Shown here: piece after piece, positions 50,442 to 57,386 of the stretch
Layout of the letters: every line of letters begins with the position of its first letter
Position numbering within the stretch: the first letter of the stretch is position 1
Assembly (NCBI RefSeq): GCF_014180715.1
Contig: NZ_JACEFC010000011.1
Coordinates: 1-58,510, forward strand
Source of the DNA: Nocardioides stalactiti
Lineage (GTDB): Bacteria > Actinomycetota > Actinomycetes > Propionibacteriales > Nocardioidaceae
Direction: 5' to 3'
Length of the DNA stretch: 58,510 bases
Translations under genes and position numbers: made by a program
The notes under the pieces: generated by a model
Database searches by the model: none
What the model was told of the DNA's origin: nothing
What the model saw: only the letters and a program-made list of their open reading frames with translations

Positions 50442-50950
50442 GACGACGCCACCTCCCCGGCGCCCGTGGCGAGGAGTTCGCCGTCGGTGGTGCAGGGGCA
50501 GCGGGGGACGTCCTCGAGGACGGGGTGGCGGCACGGGGTGTAGATGCAGGCCACGCCGTCGCGGCGGCCGTGGTTAATCGACCGGGACCCGAACGACTGG
50601 CCGCAATGGTCGCAGAACAACACCTCGACCTGGCCGCGGATGATGACGTCCCGCGGGGTGGCCTCGACGCCGGCGAGGAGGGTCCGGTTGGGCTGGCGGG
50701 CTGTGTAGAAGGCGCGCTGCAGCTCGCGGAGGTGCTCGGCGGCGTCGGAGTCGACGGCGGGCTCGACCGACGCGACGGTGAGCTTCACGCCGCGGGTGTC
50801 GCCGGAGTCCTCGGACCGCTCGTCGACGATGAGCTCGACGATCGCGATGTGGCGGGACCCGAGCTTGGCCCACATCTTCGCGGCGAGGTCGGGGGTGACG
50901 CCGGTGTCCTTGCAGGACGCGGCGGCGATCTTGGCGGTGGTGGTGCTCAC
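50438..50950 (-). CDS. Hypothetical protein with C-terminal zinc cluster
   Basis: A 170-aa protein; the C-terminal third has 'FCDHCGQSFG', 'CIYTPCRHP' and 'RCPCTTDG', probably a zinc ribbon. It lies between exonuclease and RusA, with four-base overlaps on both sides, suggesting a recombination-related role. Confidence 0.6.
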   Translation of the reverse strand: MSTTTAKIAAASCKDTGVTPDLAAKMWAKLGSRHIAIVELIVDERSEDSGDTRGVKLTVASVEPAVDSDAAEHLRELQRAFYTARQPNRTLLAGVEATPRDVIIRGQVEVLFCDHCGQSFGSRSINHGRRDGVACIYTPCRHPVLEDVPRCPCTTDGELLATGAGEVASS

Positions 50951-51354
50951 TGGATCTCCTGGGTGTGGGCGCGGTCGAGGTCGTGGATGTCGATGAGGAC
51001 GCGGCAGGGTCCGCGGTCGGGGTCTCTGCGGAGGTCGGGTCCGATGAGGTGGTGGTCGTTGTCGTCGGGAATGACGCGGGCGTCGACGAGCCCGTCGACG
51101 ATGGGCTTGGCGACGTAGGGGTAGAGGTTGGAGACGTCGCGGCGGCGGAGGTCGGGGAACCGGAAGGTGAGGACGATCCGGATGCGTTGGTGCCAGGCCT
51201 GGCCGATGTCGGCGTGGCCGTAGGCGTCGAGGGCGGCGCGGTTGGCGAGGTCGCGCCAGTAGGCGCAGACCTCGGCGCGCTTGTAGTAGTGGATCCGCCG
51301 GTTCCCGGTGACGAGGTGCCGGGTGTCGATCGTGTCGATGGTGATCGGGATCAT
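50947..51354 (-). CDS. RusA-type Holliday junction resolvase
   Basis: A 135-aa protein with 'YYKRAEVCAYWRDLANRAA', then 'RRRDVSNLYPYVAKPIVDGL' and 'IPDDNDHHL', carrying the Asp residues of the RusA active site. It resolves four-way junctions during phage recombination. ATG 51354 overlaps the stop of the tiny membrane gene. Confidence 0.8.
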   Translation of the reverse strand: MIPITIDTIDTRHLVTGNRRIHYYKRAEVCAYWRDLANRAALDAYGHADIGQAWHQRIRIVLTFRFPDLRRRDVSNLYPYVAKPIVDGLVDARVIPDDNDHHLIGPDLRRDPDRGPCRVLIDIHDLDRAHTQEIQ

Positions 51355-51446
51355 CGGACGACGCCCCAGCACAGGAGGAGCCACGTCGCGGCGAGGCCGA
51401 GGGTGAGGCCAACGACGGTGAGGGTGATCTGGTCGGGCCGGTTCAT
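51351..51446 (-). CDS. 31-aa single-helix membrane protein
   Basis: A short ORF with one hydrophobic helix ('LTVVGLTLGLAATWLLLCW') joined by ATGA overlaps to both neighbours, which supports translation. Function unknown. Confidence 0.5.
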   Translation of the reverse strand: MNRPDQITLTVVGLTLGLAATWLLLCWGVVR

Positions 51447-51634
51447 CGAACGACTGCCTTGTGCTTGGCCGCCTCGCGTCCGTAGGTCACGGGGAAGTGG
51501 GCGGGGCACGGCCCGACGTCGGGCCCGGCGCAGGTCGCGCGGCTGCCCTCGACGGTGTGCCCGCCGGGGCCGCCGAGGTGGATGAGAGTCGGCTCGCCGC
51601 GGTGGTTGGGGACGAGCGTGAGGATGCGGTTCAC
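51443..51634 (-). CDS. Small early phage protein
   Basis: A 63-aa protein with 'THAxxx'-like Cys/His content ('GSRATCAGPDVGPCPAHF'). It is the first gene after an early leader hairpin and ends in an ATGA overlap. Family unknown. Confidence 0.5.
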   Translation of the reverse strand: MNRILTLVPNHRGEPTLIHLGGPGGHTVEGSRATCAGPDVGPCPAHFPVTYGREAAKHKAVVR

Positions 51635-51656
51635 GGGTAGACTCGCTTTCGTTGGT

Positions 51657-51692
51657 GGGGTCCGGTCGCTGCCAGGCGATGAGCCGGACCCC
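51657..51692. terminator. Hairpin in the early operon
   Basis: A 9-bp perfect stem GGGGTCCGG / CCGGACCCC with an 18-nt loop, between the Xis/AlpA-like gene and the next early gene. The T-rich side (GGCTTTT) faces the plus strand, so on the minus strand it is more likely an attenuator or processing signal than a terminator. Confidence 0.4.
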
Positions 51693-51739
51693 GCTGGCTT
51701 TTCAGGAGGCGACGCAGGTCTTCTGAGCGGTGGGGTCGC

Positions 51740-51949
51740 TCACGCGTCCTCCAGCTCGGAGAACCACTGCTCGAGCTCGGCGACGCTGTAGAGCTCCTTG
51801 GTGACTTGGCCGTCGGAGCGGTGGCTCACGGCCTTCGGGTGGAGTCGGCCTTCGTCGCGGGCGCGCTTGACGACGTCGATGGAGACGCCGAGCATCTGCG
51901 CGGCCTCCTTGCGGGTCACCGCGATCCGAGGGAGGGCGGAGACGACCAT
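51740..51949 (-). CDS. Excisionase/AlpA-like HTH protein
   Basis: A 69-aa protein with 'VTRKEAAQMLGVSIDVVKRA' and a following wing-like part, the MerR/Xis-type winged helix. As second gene behind cro it may be the excisionase for the tyrosine integrase or an early regulator. The ATG overlaps the cro stop (TGATG). A 13-codon frame (51702-51743) follows, too short to call. Confidence 0.7.
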   Translation of the reverse strand: MVVSALPRIAVTRKEAAQMLGVSIDVVKRARDEGRLHPKAVSHRSDGQVTKELYSVAELEQWFSELEDA

Positions 51950-52200
51950 CAGGCGGCGCCCCGGATCCCGGCGATGCGCTCCGCTGCCGCCACAAGCTCG
52001 GAGACGGGGCGCTTGGTCACCCGTGCGACCGCGACGATCTCGTTCCACTGAAACGCGATGTGCCCGTTCATCCGGCGAGAGAAGGAGTTGTCCGCGAGTC
52101 CGATCTGGCTCGCGCACTGGCTGATGGTCAGTCCGGCCTCGACGATCGCAGCGCGGATAGCCTGCTGCATCGCTACGTCATGAGGTTCGTTATGTGCCAC
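51949..52200 (-). CDS. Cro-like HTH protein
   Basis: An 83-aa protein with the HTH 'GLTISQCASQIGLADNSFSRR'-type segment (about residues 22-42) and a helical end. Its GTG coincides with the predicted transcript start, so the mRNA should be leaderless. It is the first gene of the lytic transcript and probably represses the repressor promoter. Confidence 0.75.
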   Translation of the reverse strand: MAHNEPHDVAMQQAIRAAIVEAGLTISQCASQIGLADNSFSRRMNGHIAFQWNEIVAVARVTKRPVSELVAAAERIAGIRGAA

Positions 52201-52260
52201 ATATGGAACTTAACCTTCCATCTGCAGCCGATTCAAGTTCAATACGTGCCAGATATGGCA
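52195..52260. promoter_or_regulatory. Lysis-lysogeny switch: cro promoter and operators
   Basis: Minus-strand -35 TTGAAT (52231-52236), 17-bp spacer, -10 TTAAGT (52208-52213), start 7 bases later at the cro GTG. Two operator-like copies, TGCCACATATGGAA (52195-52208) and TGCCAGATATGGCA (52247-52260), lie 52 bp apart; the first covers the end of the -10 and the start. A third inverted repeat ATGGAA/TTCCAT spans 52203-52221. Confidence 0.65.
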
Positions 52261-52291
52261 TTTCTTGACCAGTCGGGACAGAATCAGACAC

Positions 52292-52747
52292 ATGGAAGCC
52301 GACGACGAGTGGACTGAGCGCCTTCTTGTCGCGCTCGGGCACGAGATCAAGGCGATGCGCGTGAAGCGCGGACTGTCGCGCGACGAAGTGGCTGAGCTCG
52401 CGCGCATCACCGCGCGCCAGGTCGGGAAGATTGAGCGCGGCGAACGAGGGCAGTTCAGCGAGGTCTGGAACGTCGCCCAGGCTCTTGATGTCGCCCTATC
52501 TTGGCTCGTCTCGGAGGCCGAGGTCGCCGAAGATGGCCGCACAGGCGATGCCACCGTGATCCATACGCCCGACGGCCAGACCTACCTGATGCCCCCCGAG
52601 GCCCGGGTTAGATGGGGCTTCACACGCAGCGCGTCTGCGCGAGGCTTCCAGCCAACACCTGAGCACGCGGCCGACCACGATCTTGCGGCTGACGACCAGG
52701 ATGTCGACCCGTACGACGAAGCCGAGGAGACCGAACGCAGCACCTGA
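52292..52747 (+). CDS. Prophage repressor (Xre/CI-like HTH)
   Basis: A 151-aa protein. The HTH (about residues 10-65: 'MRVKRGLSRDEVAELARITA', 'KIERGERG', 'LDVALSWLV') is Xre-type; the C-terminus is acidic and lacks a Ser/Lys autoprotease, so RecA cleavage is not expected. It probably keeps lysogeny by binding the adjacent operators. An ImmA-like protease encoded downstream is the likely inducer. TTG 52265 is an alternative start. Confidence 0.75.
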   Translation: MEADDEWTERLLVALGHEIKAMRVKRGLSRDEVAELARITARQVGKIERGERGQFSEVWNVAQALDVALSWLVSEAEVAEDGRTGDATVIHTPDGQTYLMPPEARVRWGFTRSASARGFQPTPEHAADHDLAADDQDVDPYDEAEETERST

Positions 52748-52809
52748 GGGCCAGCGAGAAATCGAGTTTCGGTGGGACAGGCTGATCTGGTCCGTGCAAA
52801 GGTGATTGG

Positions 52810-53325
52810 GTGTTCAGGGCCGTCTCGCGTGTGGTTGCGACTGGGTTCGTCGTGGGGGTGCTCGCATCGTGCTCAGCGGAGACTGGTGTGAGTCCTTCTG
52901 ACAAAGACGAAGCCGCTGCACTGGAGCGAAAGCTTGAGAACGAGGAGCTCCGAGAAGAGGAGCGTGAACAGCGTCGTGAGGCTCGCTACTGGCGAGACCG
53001 CGAGGTATCGGATCGCCTGAGGGATCGGGCGCTGGACCTGGAAGCGCGGGCGCACTACTTTCCGTCGCCAATCAATGAGCGGCGCGCAGCTCTGGCTAAG
53101 GCGAGGGCGGACATCTGGGATGACCACTCTTACCGGTCGAACGGCTACGACTGCCCGCCGCAGGCGCCCATCAAGGGGAACTGGTCGTTCACCAGCCGCC
53201 GAACTGCTCGCATCTATCACTTGCCGACCTGGCTCTACTACGGCGCAACGATCCCTGAGGAGTGCTTCAAGAGCGAAGAGCAGGCGCGACGCCGCGGCTT
53301 CCGCCCTTCGAGGATCCGCCGATGA
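52810..53325 (+). CDS. Lipoprotein with sunset-type domain
   Basis: A 171-aa lipoprotein: signal peptide with lipobox LASC (about residues 18-21), a long charged helix (about 30-85), then the conserved 'YDCPPQAPIKGNWSF', 'RIYHLPTWLYYGATIPEECF' and 'EEQARRRGFRPSR' of the 'sunset' domain. The domain is found at the surface of actinobacteria. Placed in the lysogeny module, it is a candidate superinfection-exclusion protein. GTG start behind AAAGG. Confidence 0.75.
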   Translation: MFRAVSRVVATGFVVGVLASCSAETGVSPSDKDEAAALERKLENEELREEEREQRREARYWRDREVSDRLRDRALDLEARAHYFPSPINERRAALAKARADIWDDHSYRSNGYDCPPQAPIKGNWSFTSRRTARIYHLPTWLYYGATIPEECFKSEEQARRRGFRPSRIRR

Positions 53326-53435
53326 ACGTGCTCTGTCGGAACCGCCTGCCAGGATCCGTGCCCTGACAGCGGCCGCCATCCGGGTGCGGCTGGTCGGCGG
53401 AGAACCGGGAGAACGCCAGAGGCCATGACGCGCAG

Positions 53436-53855
53436 GTGAGCCGAGACCGCCTCGACCTGGTCTTCCAGCACTGCGCCGACCTCGGCATCGAAGTCGAGTG
53501 GGCCGACCTCGGCGACCGCCGCCGCGGCGAGTACCACTGGATCGACGACCGCATCGTCCTCAGCCTCCGCCTGACCCGGGCCCAGGCAACAGCCACCCTC
53601 GCTCACGAGCTCGGCCACCAGAAGTTCGGCGACCGCTGCTCCTCCCGCCGGGCCGAACGCCGCGCATGGGAGTACGGCGCCGCCTTCCTCATTACCCCGG
53701 CGCAGTACGCCACCGCCGAAGACCTGGCCGGCCACCACCTGTCCGCGCTCGCGGTCGAGCTCGGCGTCACCCCGAAGTTGATCGAGGCGTGGCGACGGTG
53801 GTGGGAGACTCGCGGAAGGCAGCTTCACGAGAGACACCAGAAGCGTGACGCTTGA
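53436..53855 (+). CDS. ImmA/IrrE-type metalloprotease
   Basis: A 139-aa protein with the zinc motif 'LAHELGHQKFGD' (HExxH type: HELGH) near residue 54 and a further acidic helix ('RRAERRAWEYGAAFLI'). In ICEBs1, ImmA cleaves the repressor ImmR to induce excision; the same arrangement here predicts control of the repressor at 52292. GTG start; the ribosome-binding site is weak. Confidence 0.8.
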   Translation: MSRDRLDLVFQHCADLGIEVEWADLGDRRRGEYHWIDDRIVLSLRLTRAQATATLAHELGHQKFGDRCSSRRAERRAWEYGAAFLITPAQYATAEDLAGHHLSALAVELGVTPKLIEAWRRWWETRGRQLHERHQKRDA

Positions 53856-53899
53856 CCATTTGCCTGCGGCCCTCGTCTCGCCGACCTAGCCTGACCGCC

Positions 53900-54508
53900 A
53901 TGTCACCCCGCGGCTTTCTCCCGGCGCTGTCCCTTCCTCTAGCTCTTCTCGCAGGGTGCGGCGAGGATTCGACTGGCGACGCAAAGCCCGTCGAGACCGT
54001 CACCGCGACCGCGACGGTCACCGTGACGCCGGAGACCTTCGAGTCCGACTCGGCGGCACCAACGACATCGCCCGCCGAGGATCCATTCGCACCGAACGTA
54101 GGGGAGCGTGCGCTCAAAGTCGGACAGACCCGGGTCGGTCAGTCGATCGAGACCACGCTCGAAGAGGTGAAGATCCCGTACCCGCCGGCTCAATACCGCG
54201 AACCTCAAGCCGGCAACGTTTTCCTCGGGCTGCGCATCGAGCAGTGCCTTGCCGAGGATGGCCCCAACGACATCTTCTCCACGTCGGCCCACGACTGGTC
54301 CGCCGTCGCCCCGGACGGTAGCGAGTACAAGGACAGCGGGTCGTCGTGGAACGACTGGCCAACGCCTCGGTTCTCCGAGTACGTCACGATGATTCCCGGG
54401 CGATGCATCAAAGGGTGGATCGCGTACGAGGTGCCGCAGGGCGCCAAGATCGCAAGCTTGCTCTGGAGGCCTGACGGCGTGACCACAGCCGAGTGGCTGC
54501 CGAGGTGA
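53900..54508 (+). CDS. Lipoprotein, DUF4352-like domain
   Basis: A 202-aa lipoprotein with lipobox LAGC (about residue 17-20), a Thr/Val-rich linker and a beta-sandwich-like domain ('VGQTRVGQSIETTLEEVKIP', 'AGNVFLGLRIEQC', 'CIKGWIAYEVPQGAK') resembling the Ig-like DUF4352 fold. TAGCCT ends 7 bases before the ATG, so it has its own leaderless promoter and is probably expressed in the lysogen as surface cargo. Confidence 0.7.
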   Translation: MSPRGFLPALSLPLALLAGCGEDSTGDAKPVETVTATATVTVTPETFESDSAAPTTSPAEDPFAPNVGERALKVGQTRVGQSIETTLEEVKIPYPPAQYREPQAGNVFLGLRIEQCLAEDGPNDIFSTSAHDWSAVAPDGSEYKDSGSSWNDWPTPRFSEYVTMIPGRCIKGWIAYEVPQGAKIASLLWRPDGVTTAEWLPR

Positions 54509-54585
54509 AACCAGGTCGACGAGGGCATGGTCACGATTCGGCGAGGATGGTGGACGTCCTGGCGAAATCGGCTACCGTGACAGAA

Positions 54586-54656
54586 GACGCCGCCGCCCCG
54601 AGCCGTACGGAGCGATTTCCTTCAGCAAGAACCTCTCCGGCTCGGTGGCGGCGGCG
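54586..54656. other. Long hairpin downstream of the 302-aa gene
   Basis: A 16-bp stem (GCCGCCGCC + CCGAGCC against GGCTCGG + GGCGGCGGC, one bulged T) encloses a 34-nt loop containing GGAGCGATTTCCTTCAGCA (54609-54627). The same motif, one base longer, recurs at 55634-55653. It may terminate either converging gene or act as a structured RNA. Confidence 0.55.
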
Positions 54657-54676
54657 CCAGTTTTGGAGCAGCTGTC

Positions 54677-55585
54677 CTAGCCGCGGAGCCGCTCAGCCAG
54701 CGCGAGGACGAAGTCCCGCTGGGTTTCGTCCATCGACTGCAGGTCGTCAGCCGTCAGCCGCACGCTCAGGTTGAACGACACGATCGCCTCGGTGTCGACC
54801 GACGGGTTGGGCCGCGCCGTGCTCGCACTGGTCGAGGCGGTGAGCTCGGCCGCGTTGGCCTCCGACTCGTTCTCGACGCTGTCGACCTTCTCGTCGTCTG
54901 CCGCGTCGGCCGGCGCCTCCTCGATGCTCCGCAACCGGATCTGGCCTTCCTCGCGCACGACGAGGCCCACCCACTCGAGCCACTCCAGGATCATCGTCAG
55001 TTGCGACCCGTGGTCGGTTGCTCCGGCGGCCTTAGCCAACTCGACCAGGGCCAGCGACTCGCGGATGGGCTGTCCGCTCTCAAGCATGGGCTGCAACGTT
55101 TCCCAGAACCAGCTGCGGGCGACCTCGGCGCGCATCTGCGCGGTCGCCTCGAACTGGGCGGTCGGGTCGACGCTGACGTGCTGGTTCCATGCGAGGGTGC
55201 CAGGGCTGGCGGTGTAGTCTCCACGCGCCTCGGCGAGCTCGAACCAGCCGGCCGACCGAAAGAACCGCGAGTTCAACCCACCGGTCTCGCCCTTGAGCCC
55301 GATCGCCGCGGACATCGCGTAGGAGTCCGAACCCCGCCGGTTGTTGCCGCTGGTGATGGCGACGTTCTTCAGTACCGCGACCTGGTTCGAGAAGCTAAGC
55401 CGGTCGGTCGGCAGGGGGCGGGCGGCCCGCGCCTTCTTCGGTGCGCGGACCGGACGGTCCGTGCCGCTGCCGTTGTCTCCGCCGGTCGGAGGGGCCGCCG
55501 CGGAACCGCGGTCGGTGATGTCGTGGCCTGCCTCGAAGCGAGCCGCGTCGTCCTGCACCGAGTGCAGGTGGGTAGTGCTGGTCAT
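54677..55585 (-). CDS. Unrecognised 302-aa protein, possible prophage defence gene
   Basis: A disordered, charged N-terminus (1-55), a helical domain with 'LPTDRLSFSNQVAVLKNVAI' near 58-77, a second helical, winged-helix-like domain (about 150-215, 'QLTMILEWLEWVGLVVREEG'), an acidic linker and a C-terminal 'SVRLTADDLQSMDETQRDF' segment. No catalytic motif is visible. It has AAGGAG before its ATG, sits between the lysogeny genes and int on the opposite strand, and is flanked by two related hairpins. Prophage genes in this position often act against other phages; that is inference. Confidence 0.6.
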   Translation of the reverse strand: MTSTTHLHSVQDDAARFEAGHDITDRGSAAAPPTGGDNGSGTDRPVRAPKKARAARPLPTDRLSFSNQVAVLKNVAITSGNNRRGSDSYAMSAAIGLKGETGGLNSRFFRSAGWFELAEARGDYTASPGTLAWNQHVSVDPTAQFEATAQMRAEVARSWFWETLQPMLESGQPIRESLALVELAKAAGATDHGSQLTMILEWLEWVGLVVREEGQIRLRSIEEAPADAADDEKVDSVENESEANAAELTASTSASTARPNPSVDTEAIVSFNLSVRLTADDLQSMDETQRDFVLALAERLRG

Positions 55586-55905
55586 GCCGATCTCCTTGAT
55601 CGAGACGTGAGCCCCTCGACCGGGATTGATCGGGGAGCGATTTCCATTCAGCAGGGCTCACGCTACCACCAGCGGTGGGTCGACGGCCGCAGGCGCCGAC
55701 GAGAACCGGAGGTAAAGGAGATGCCTTCATGATCTCGGCATGCTGTTCGAACTGGTGTCCAAGTCCGCAGGTCAGGGCGAGTTTCTCCTGCATTTTCCGA
55801 GGATTCCTTCCATTTCCCGCGGACAGTGATGTCACTCCTGGGCGTTCAAATGCGGCGAAATTCCGCTTGAGGCGAACAGGCCCTCCATCGGCGTGGCGCG
55901 GCTCG
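55586..55905. other. 320-bp gene-free stretch before int
   Basis: It starts with the leader of the 302-aa gene. An 8-bp stem GTGAGCCC / GGGCTCAC (55607-55661) encloses the 20-nt motif GGAGCGATTTCCATTCAGCA (55634-55653), 22 bases above the start codon. The rest (55662-55905) has slightly lower GC and the palindrome GTTCGAAC near 55747. A plus-strand frame from 55729 with AAAGGAG upstream is not convincing. Confidence 0.5.
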
Positions 55906-57117
55906 TCAGCCGAGCTGCAGTCGGTCGGCCACGAGCTCGAGCGCGGCCATCGCGCGCTCGGTGCGGACGTGCTGGTAGCCACGGGTCGTCAAGATCGAGC
56001 TGTGCCCCATGATCGCGACGATGACAGCCGGGTCAACGCCGCACTCGAGCAGGAGGGTCGCTGTCGTGTGTCGGGCCTCGTGGATCGAGAACAGGCGCCC
56101 GGCGGGATGCTGCACGTCGGCGGCCTGCTGGAGTCCGTACCACTCCTCGTCGTCGACCTTGTAGTACGTCGGCGCCCCATCGAGGTTCGGCCAGACGAGT
56201 CCGTGCGGGTTGTCGGTGATCAGGTCGGCCTGGACCTCGCGCCATGCGAGCAGGGCGTCCCGCATCACGGGGACGATCGGGATGACCCGGTAGCCGGCCT
56301 TCGACTTGGGGCGCACCAGGTGAAGTGCGCCCTGCAGGTGTCGGACCTCGTAGCCGTCGGGGATCCGGAAGCCCGAGGTCCGGTCGCGCGCGATCCGGTA
56401 GGGGAGTGCCTGGGCCTGCCACTCGACGGTGATGGTGTTCGCGTCGAGGTCGACCGACGGCCACGTGAGGCCGAGGCTCTCGCCCTGCCGCATCCCTTGC
56501 AGCAGGGCGGCGAGGAAGCGGGAGCCGTGATGGAGCGATCCGGCCCAGGGGAGGATCGCGAGGGCCTGCTCGACGGTCATGGCGTCGCGGTCGGTGACGG
56601 CCTTCCGCGGTGCCTTCACGGCGAGCAGCCGGGGGTGGACGGTGTGTCCTTCGAGCATCGCCGCCTTGAGCATGGTCATGAGGACGGAGTGGGTGCGCAG
56701 CTCGGTGCTGGAGGAGCGGCCGGCCTTGCGTTGGGCGGTGGCGACGGCGCGGATGTCGGCGGGAGTGAGTTCGGCGAACTTCTTGTGGCCGATCGTCGGG
56801 ATGATCCAGAGGTTCACCGCTGCCCGGGCGCTGACGAACGACGAGGGGCGCATGGTTCGTTCGGCCATGGGCAGCCACTCCTCGGCCCAGGACTTCGTGG
56901 TGGCGCGGGCGGAGACCACGGGCGTGCCGTTGGAGTCGATCTCGACCTGCTTCTTCTGCAGCTTGCGCTTGGCTTCAGCCTTGGTCTTGGCGGAGACGGT
57001 GACGCGACGTCGCGCGCCAGTGGCGGTCCACCCGGCCTCGATCGTGCCGATCCAGAGACCGTCGCTCTTGCGCTGGTAGACGCTGCCGCTGCCGTAGTCG
57101 CGTCGGGTGGTGGTCAT
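55906..57117 (-). CDS. int: Tyrosine recombinase (phage integrase)
   Basis: A 403-aa integrase. An N-terminal arm-binding domain (1-60) and SAM-like core-binding domain (70-160) precede the catalytic domain with Arg in 'LLQGMRQGESLGL' (about 217), 'HEARHTTATLLL' (His-x-x-Arg, about 337), His in 'IMGHSSILTT' (360) and the nucleophile Tyr in 'RGYQHV' (about 374). It inserts the phage at tRNA-Thr. Its promoter region contains the P arm sites, so it may regulate itself. Confidence 0.95.
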   Translation of the reverse strand: MTTTRRDYGSGSVYQRKSDGLWIGTIEAGWTATGARRRVTVSAKTKAEAKRKLQKKQVEIDSNGTPVVSARATTKSWAEEWLPMAERTMRPSSFVSARAAVNLWIIPTIGHKKFAELTPADIRAVATAQRKAGRSSSTELRTHSVLMTMLKAAMLEGHTVHPRLLAVKAPRKAVTDRDAMTVEQALAILPWAGSLHHGSRFLAALLQGMRQGESLGLTWPSVDLDANTITVEWQAQALPYRIARDRTSGFRIPDGYEVRHLQGALHLVRPKSKAGYRVIPIVPVMRDALLAWREVQADLITDNPHGLVWPNLDGAPTYYKVDDEEWYGLQQAADVQHPAGRLFSIHEARHTTATLLLECGVDPAVIVAIMGHSSILTTRGYQHVRTERAMAALELVADRLQLG

Positions 57118-57128
57118 GACTGCCCGCC

Positions 57129-57148
57129 TGTAGCCATTTCTGTAGCCA
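57129..57148 (+). repeat. Integrase arm-type sites, P side
   Basis: Two TGTAGCCA copies spaced 12 bp (57129-57136, 57141-57148), between int and the attR core and matching the pair at 20605-20624. Confidence 0.7.
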
Positions 57149-57233
57149 TCTTGAACATGCTACCTGACATTGATTGGAACTGAATCACGCTCAACGGAGC
57201 GGTTTTGAGGCCCGTCACAGAGCGATTCTAGCA

Positions 57234-57278
57234 ACTCGTAATGACTAGGTCGTCGGTTCGATTCCGACAGGCGGCTCC
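57234..57278 (+). repeat. attR core (45-bp direct repeat, right copy)
   Basis: Identical to 20520-20564. Upstream bases (57179-57233) do not continue the tRNA, so this copy is only the 3' part of the gene. Confidence 0.95.
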
Positions 57279-57282
57279 AACG

Positions 57283-57310
57283 GAACCCGGTCCCTGATGG
57301 GGCCGGGTTT
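57283..57310 (+). terminator. Original tRNA-Thr terminator
   Basis: The 12-base-arm hairpin that stood behind the tRNA before integration (loop TGAT), now behind attR. Confidence 0.7.
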
Positions 57311-57351
57311 CTGTGTTCGCGCCTCCGCTGGCGGAACCTCACTTTGGGCCG

Positions 57352-57380
57352 TTGTATGTACTGGATTCAGTACATATCCT
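57352..57380 (+). promoter_or_regulatory. Promoter with palindromic operator for the HTH/nucleotidyltransferase pair
   Basis: -35 TTGTAT (57352-57357), 17-bp spacer, -10 TATCCT (57375-57380), start 7 bases later at GTG 57387. A 22-bp palindrome (arms TATGTACTG / CAGTACATA, 57355-57376) fills the spacer, the layout of an autoregulated toxin-antitoxin promoter. Confidence 0.65.
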
Positions 57381-57386
57381 GGGGTG

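Larger units (their letters stand above)
20520..57278. mobile_element. Integrated siphovirus prophage (HK97-type head), 36.8 kb
   Basis: Bounded by identical 45-bp repeats of the tRNA-Thr 3' end, with the tyrosine integrase next to the right end. It holds a divergent repressor/Cro switch, recombination and replication genes, HNH-TerS-TerL, portal, protease, capsid, connectors, tail tube, chaperones, tape measure, tail tip, endolysin, holin and a terminator. All essential siphovirus modules are present and the frames are open, apart from two unclear starts (24427-24626 and 43298), so it may be inducible. It also carries a second recombinase and several plus-strand cargo genes. Confidence 0.95.

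Noticed and set aside
51702-51743. 13-codon frame after the Xis/AlpA-like gene
   Set aside because: GTGA overlap is suggestive, but the peptide is too short to support from sequence alone.
54600-55670. Possible CRISPR repeat pair (shared motif at 54609 and 55634)
   Set aside because: Only two copies about 1 kb apart with a gene between them and no cas genes in the window.
55729-55920. Plus-strand frame behind AAAGGAG before int
   Set aside because: It runs into int in antisense, has poor composition after about 60 codons and no partner; not called as a gene.
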